From Candidatus Omnitrophota bacterium (GTDB lineage: Bacteria > Omnitrophota > Gorgyraeia > Gygaellales > Profunditerraquicolaceae): DNA of 31,644 bases. The stretch lies in NCBI GenBank assembly GCA_028687205.1, contig JAQUAP010000004.1, forward strand, positions 1-31,644, written 5' to 3'. Position numbers and translations under genes: made by a program. Under the pieces are notes generated by a model, which searched no databases, had not been told where the DNA came from, and worked only from the letters and a program-made list of their open reading frames with translations. Below are positions 29,208-31,644 of this stretch, one piece after another (position 1 is the first letter of the stretch; each line of letters starts with the position of its first letter).

Positions 29208-29703
29208 GGCCACCAATTTAATTTTTATTTTTGGCGCGCAATATTTATACCTGGCCATAATTATAATTGCTTCTATCTGGTTTTTCACCCAGCCTAAACC
29301 CAGGCAGAGAGAGATTTTACTCATTACCTGTATCTGCCTGCCGCTTGCGCTGATTATCTTTGAAATCGCAGCCAGGATTTACTATAATCCCCGGCCTTTT
29401 GTCTTGGGGCATTTTGCGCCTTTGGTCGCCCATAAGGCAGATAATGGTTTTCCTTCACACCATATGTTATTAGCTTCTCTTATTCCGGCGATAATTTTTC
29501 TTTTTGACCGGCGCGCCAGCCTTAGCTTATTGATTCTGGCGTTATTTGTAGGTTTTTCCAGGGTGTACGCCGGCGTGCACCATGTGATTGATATTGCCGG
29601 AAGCTTATTCATTGCGGTTAGCGCAGTAACTTTAAGTTATTTTTTTGTAAAATACCTAAAGAGCAGGAAATTACGGATTTTCGGGAGAGATAGCGGAAGA
29701 TGA
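29200..29703 (+). CDS. PAP2 family phosphatase (undecaprenyl-diphosphatase-like)
   Basis: The 167-residue membrane protein has about five helices and the PAP2 motifs: ARIYYNPRPF (motif 1, RP), NGFPSHHMLLASL (motif 2, PSHH) and GFSRVYAGVHHVIDIAGS (motif 3, SRxxxGxHxxxD). These phosphatases recycle undecaprenyl pyrophosphate or other lipid phosphates at the outer face of the inner membrane. It overlaps rluA by eight bases. It could also be a phosphatidylglycerol-phosphate phosphatase. Confidence 0.9.
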   Translation: MSEATNLIFIFGAQYLYLAIIIIASIWFFTQPKPRQREILLITCICLPLALIIFEIAARIYYNPRPFVLGHFAPLVAHKADNGFPSHHMLLASLIPAIIFLFDRRASLSLLILALFVGFSRVYAGVHHVIDIAGSLFIAVSAVTLSYFFVKYLKSRKLRIFGRDSGR

Positions 29704-30602
29704 GCATACTTGTTTTAGGCACGGTCGCCTTGGATAATGTCAGGACGCCGCACGGCGTCAGGAAAAAGATACTCGGCGGTTCAGCCGTGCATTTTTCCAT
29801 GGCCGCGCGCCTCTTTACCAGAGTGAACCTCGTAGCTATCGTAGGCAGGGATTTTCCTGAAAGGCATATAGAATTTCTGGAAGCCAAAGGCATAAACTTA
29901 AGCGCGCTTATCCGTGAGGCTTCAGGAAAAACTTTTCAGTGGTCAGGAGAATACAGGGGCGATTTAAATACCGCCATTACTTTAAATACCGAATTAGGGG
30001 TCCTCAGCACATTTAAACCTAAGATTTCAGAAGAGCAGAAAAGAATAGAGCACGTTTTCCTGGCTAATCTTGACCCGGATATACAGCGGCACCTCCTGGG
30101 GCATATGCGTTCACCCAAACTAATCGCCCTGGATAGCATGAATTACTGGATAAATAATAAACGCAAATCGCTTTTGCGTTTATTAAAGCAGGTGCATATT
30201 TACGTGGCTAATGACCAGGAGGCGCGTTCTCTATCTCAGGAGCATAACTTGATCCAGGCAGCCAAGCGCCTGCGCTCATTCGGCCCTAGGATGATTTTGA
30301 TAAAAAAGGGTGAGCACGGGGTTTTATTCTATAGCGATAAATTCGTCTTCTCGCTCCCGGGGTATCCGGCGGAGAAAGTAATCGACCCTACCGGAGCAGG
30401 CGATACTTTTGCCGGAGGCTTTATGGGTTATTTAGCCAAAGCCAAAATAATCAATATGCAGAATATCAGAAAGGCACTTGTCTTAGGCACCATTGCCGCC
30501 TCTTTTAATATTGAAGACTTTGGCTTAAACAGGACAGCCAGGCTTACGCTGAAAGATTTAAATAAACGGATGGCGCACTTTAAAAAATGCACATTGTTTT
30601 AG
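29700..30602 (+). CDS. PfkB family sugar or nucleoside kinase
   Basis: The 300-residue protein has the N-terminal LGGSAVHFSMAARLF (substrate side), a middle ANLDPDIQRHLL region, NDQEARSL, KKGEHGVLFY and the C-terminal DPTGAGD235TFAGGFMGYL with the catalytic Asp and anion hole. It phosphorylates a sugar, nucleoside or similar alcohol. The substrate is not evident. The start overlaps the PAP2 stop by ATGA, so they are translated together. The beta-clasp lid region is short. Confidence 0.92.
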   Translation: MSILVLGTVALDNVRTPHGVRKKILGGSAVHFSMAARLFTRVNLVAIVGRDFPERHIEFLEAKGINLSALIREASGKTFQWSGEYRGDLNTAITLNTELGVLSTFKPKISEEQKRIEHVFLANLDPDIQRHLLGHMRSPKLIALDSMNYWINNKRKSLLRLLKQVHIYVANDQEARSLSQEHNLIQAAKRLRSFGPRMILIKKGEHGVLFYSDKFVFSLPGYPAEKVIDPTGAGDTFAGGFMGYLAKAKIINMQNIRKALVLGTIAASFNIEDFGLNRTARLTLKDLNKRMAHFKKCTLF

Positions 30603-30614
30603 ACGGGAGGGCGT

Positions 30615-31064
30615 ATGTTAGAAGAAAAGATCCTTAATGATTACAAAGAGGCAATGAAGGCCAGGGATAGCCTAAGGAGTTCGGTATTGAGTTTTTTAAG
30701 GGCGGATATGATGAACCTGGCAGTCGCTAAAAAGAAAAAGGCGCTGGATGACAGCGAGACAATCACGGTGATCAAGAAACAGATCAAGCAGCACCAGGAT
30801 TCTATCGAGCAATTTACCAAAGGCGCGCGCCTTGAGATGGCGGAAAAAGAAAAGAAGGAGCTGGAGATTTTAAAGACCTACCTTCCTCCCGAGATCTCCG
30901 CAGATGAAATCAGTAAGATAATTGAAGAGGTTGTGGCTGCCACCGGCTCAAGCGGTATGAAAGATATGGGCAAGGTTATGAAAGAGGTCAACGCGAAAAT
31001 AGCCGGACAGGCAGACGGCAAGTTAGTCAGCGATTTAGTTAAGGAGAGGCTTGCCAAGCCATAA
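30615..31064 (+). CDS. GatB/YqeY domain protein
   Basis: The 149-residue protein starts MLEEKILNDYKEAMKARDSLRSSVLSFLRADM and has KGARLEMAEKEKKELEILKTYLPPE, then TGSSGMKDMGKVMKEVNAKIAGQADGK, the YqeY pattern of two helical domains. YqeY resembles the tail of the GatB subunit of tRNA amidotransferase and is thought to bind tRNA. A strong GGGAGGG site precedes the ATG. It lies 12 bases after pfkB and directly before the next gene. Confidence 0.93.
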   Translation: MLEEKILNDYKEAMKARDSLRSSVLSFLRADMMNLAVAKKKKALDDSETITVIKKQIKQHQDSIEQFTKGARLEMAEKEKKELEILKTYLPPEISADEISKIIEEVVAATGSSGMKDMGKVMKEVNAKIAGQADGKLVSDLVKERLAKP

Positions 31065-31644
31065 ATGGAGACCTATTTTCTAAAGAACGAAGACCTGTTT
31101 AAATTCTATGAGCATATAGCCCAGGAATATGAGCTGTATGTTCCGGTTAAGGCGGAGTCTCCGCTTAAATACGCCTACGACTGTAAGCCGGTCCTTCCTA
31201 CCGATGATTATTACCTGAAGAATTTTTCCCAGGTTGAAAAAGAAGAGATAGTCTTTAACGAATACCGCGCCGTAGAGCCGACCCGCGCCTTTTTCGCGCA
31301 TTACAAGGAAGAGCTCGCTAATGCTAAAGAAAGGCCCCAGGCGCTCTGCGGAATAAAAAATTGCGATATTTTTTCCTTGAAAGTGCAGGATTTTGTATTT
31401 TTAGGGGGTGACGAGGTAGACCCGTTTTATAAGGCAAGGAGGGATAATACCTTACTTATCGCCAGCGACTGCCCGCACTTTAAAGAAGTCTGTTTCTGCC
31501 GGGCATTTGATATTGATCCTTATCCGGTTGAAGGTTTTGATTTTAACCTCTCGCCGTTGAATAACGGTTATCTACTTGATGTAGCCTCGCAAAAGGCAAA
31601 AATGATCGCCCTCTCCTTAAAAAATATATTAACCCCGGCAACCT
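31065..31644 (+). CDS. Hydrogenase beta-subunit / AsrA-like 4Fe-4S protein, partial
   Basis: The frame starts at the ATG directly after the yqeY stop and is open to the end of the window, 193 codons. It reads METYFLKNEDLFKFYEHIA at the start, then VEPTRAFFAHYKEEL, ALCGIKNCDIFSL, FLGGDEVDPFYKARRDNTLLIASDC and VCFC. This is the pattern of sulfhydrogenase beta subunits and of anaerobic sulfite reductase subunit A; the ferredoxin domain should follow outside. Downstream genes for hydrogenase or electron-bifurcating subunits are expected. No separate promoter is seen. Confidence 0.8.
   Translation, partial: METYFLKNEDLFKFYEHIAQEYELYVPVKAESPLKYAYDCKPVLPTDDYYLKNFSQVEKEEIVFNEYRAVEPTRAFFAHYKEELANAKERPQALCGIKNCDIFSLKVQDFVFLGGDEVDPFYKARRDNTLLIASDCPHFKEVCFCRAFDIDPYPVEGFDFNLSPLNNGYLLDVASQKAKMIALSLKNILTPAT

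Noticed and set aside
1..31644. CRISPR array, tRNA, rRNA, insertion sequence or prophage
   Set aside because: No regularly spaced repeats, cloverleaf, T-loop, transposase or phage structural motif was found on reading both strands.

Overview
The window looks like a chromosomal segment of an uncultured, strictly or facultatively anaerobic, diderm bacterium. A lipoprotein N-acyltransferase, an LpxL-type acyltransferase, a lipoprotein and a TonB-dependent receptor point to an outer membrane. Superoxide reductase, rubredoxin, a flavodiiron protein, the DUF39/NIL-ferredoxin homocysteine route and a hydrogenase/sulfite-reductase-type subunit point to anaerobic metabolism. The gene mix and moderate GC resemble Omnitrophota-like genomes; this is an inference from gene content, not a classification. 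All genes but one are on the + strand. No tRNA, rRNA, CRISPR array, transposase or phage gene was seen.

Layout. 1-5309: end of lnt, a secreted PIG-L deacetylase, an adenosine-specific-kinase-like protein, an LpxL-like acyltransferase, a small membrane protein, bioY, an exported protein, a CsgG-like lipoprotein and a 26-residue basic protein. 5335-9749: ZIP transporter, ThiI-like PP-loop protein, AmrS-type radical SAM enzyme, HAD phosphatase and arginase-fold protein. 9769-11860: a DegT aminotransferase on the - strand, divergent from a pair of four-helix EamA/SMR-type half-transporters. 11890-17575: an oxygen-defence cluster starting with an Rrf2 regulator (its own operator and a two-Cys leader peptide), then a Cys-rich protein, a tiny Cys/Lys peptide, superoxide reductase, a Met-rich membrane protein, rubredoxin, an FNR-type reductase, a flavodiiron protein, a half-ferritin, a PNPOx-fold protein, glutaredoxin and thioredoxin reductase. 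17591-23897: a second Rrf2 regulator leads a sulfur operon (cysK, NifU-C, DUF39, NIL-ferredoxin, larE, nifS) ending in birA. 23901-25765: a TonB receptor behind a BirA-type operator. 25801-31644: a small alpha/beta-barrel protein, a cold-shock gene with a structured leader, then mnmA-nadA-rluA-PAP2-pfkB-yqeY and the start of a hydrogenase/AsrA-like subunit.

How it fits together. In the oxygen cluster electrons can run NAD(P)H -> FNR-type reductase -> rubredoxin -> superoxide reductase or flavodiiron protein, while TrxB/glutaredoxin keeps thiols reduced. In the sulfur operon, sulfide is fixed into cysteine (CysK) and homocysteine (DUF39 plus NIL-ferredoxin), and NifS, LarE and NifU-C distribute sulfur and Fe-S clusters; MnmA and the ThiI-like protein are potential further sulfur users. 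Both blocks open with a three-cysteine Rrf2 regulator whose promoter carries an inverted repeat, suggesting Fe-S or cysteine sensing.

Most interesting signals: (1) a BirA operator with consensus N14 spacing over a perfect TTGACA-17-TATAAT promoter ahead of a BtuB-like receptor, suggesting biotin-controlled outer-membrane uptake; (2) two-cysteine mini-ORFs overlapping or just before terminator-like hairpins upstream of the first rrf2 and of superoxide reductase; (3) a 13-codon leader ORF inside a terminator in the cold-shock leader; (4) a shared 13-mer extended -10 placed six bases before two start codons (leaderless mRNAs); (5) a 58-residue half-ferritin between the flavodiiron protein and a PNPOx-fold protein.
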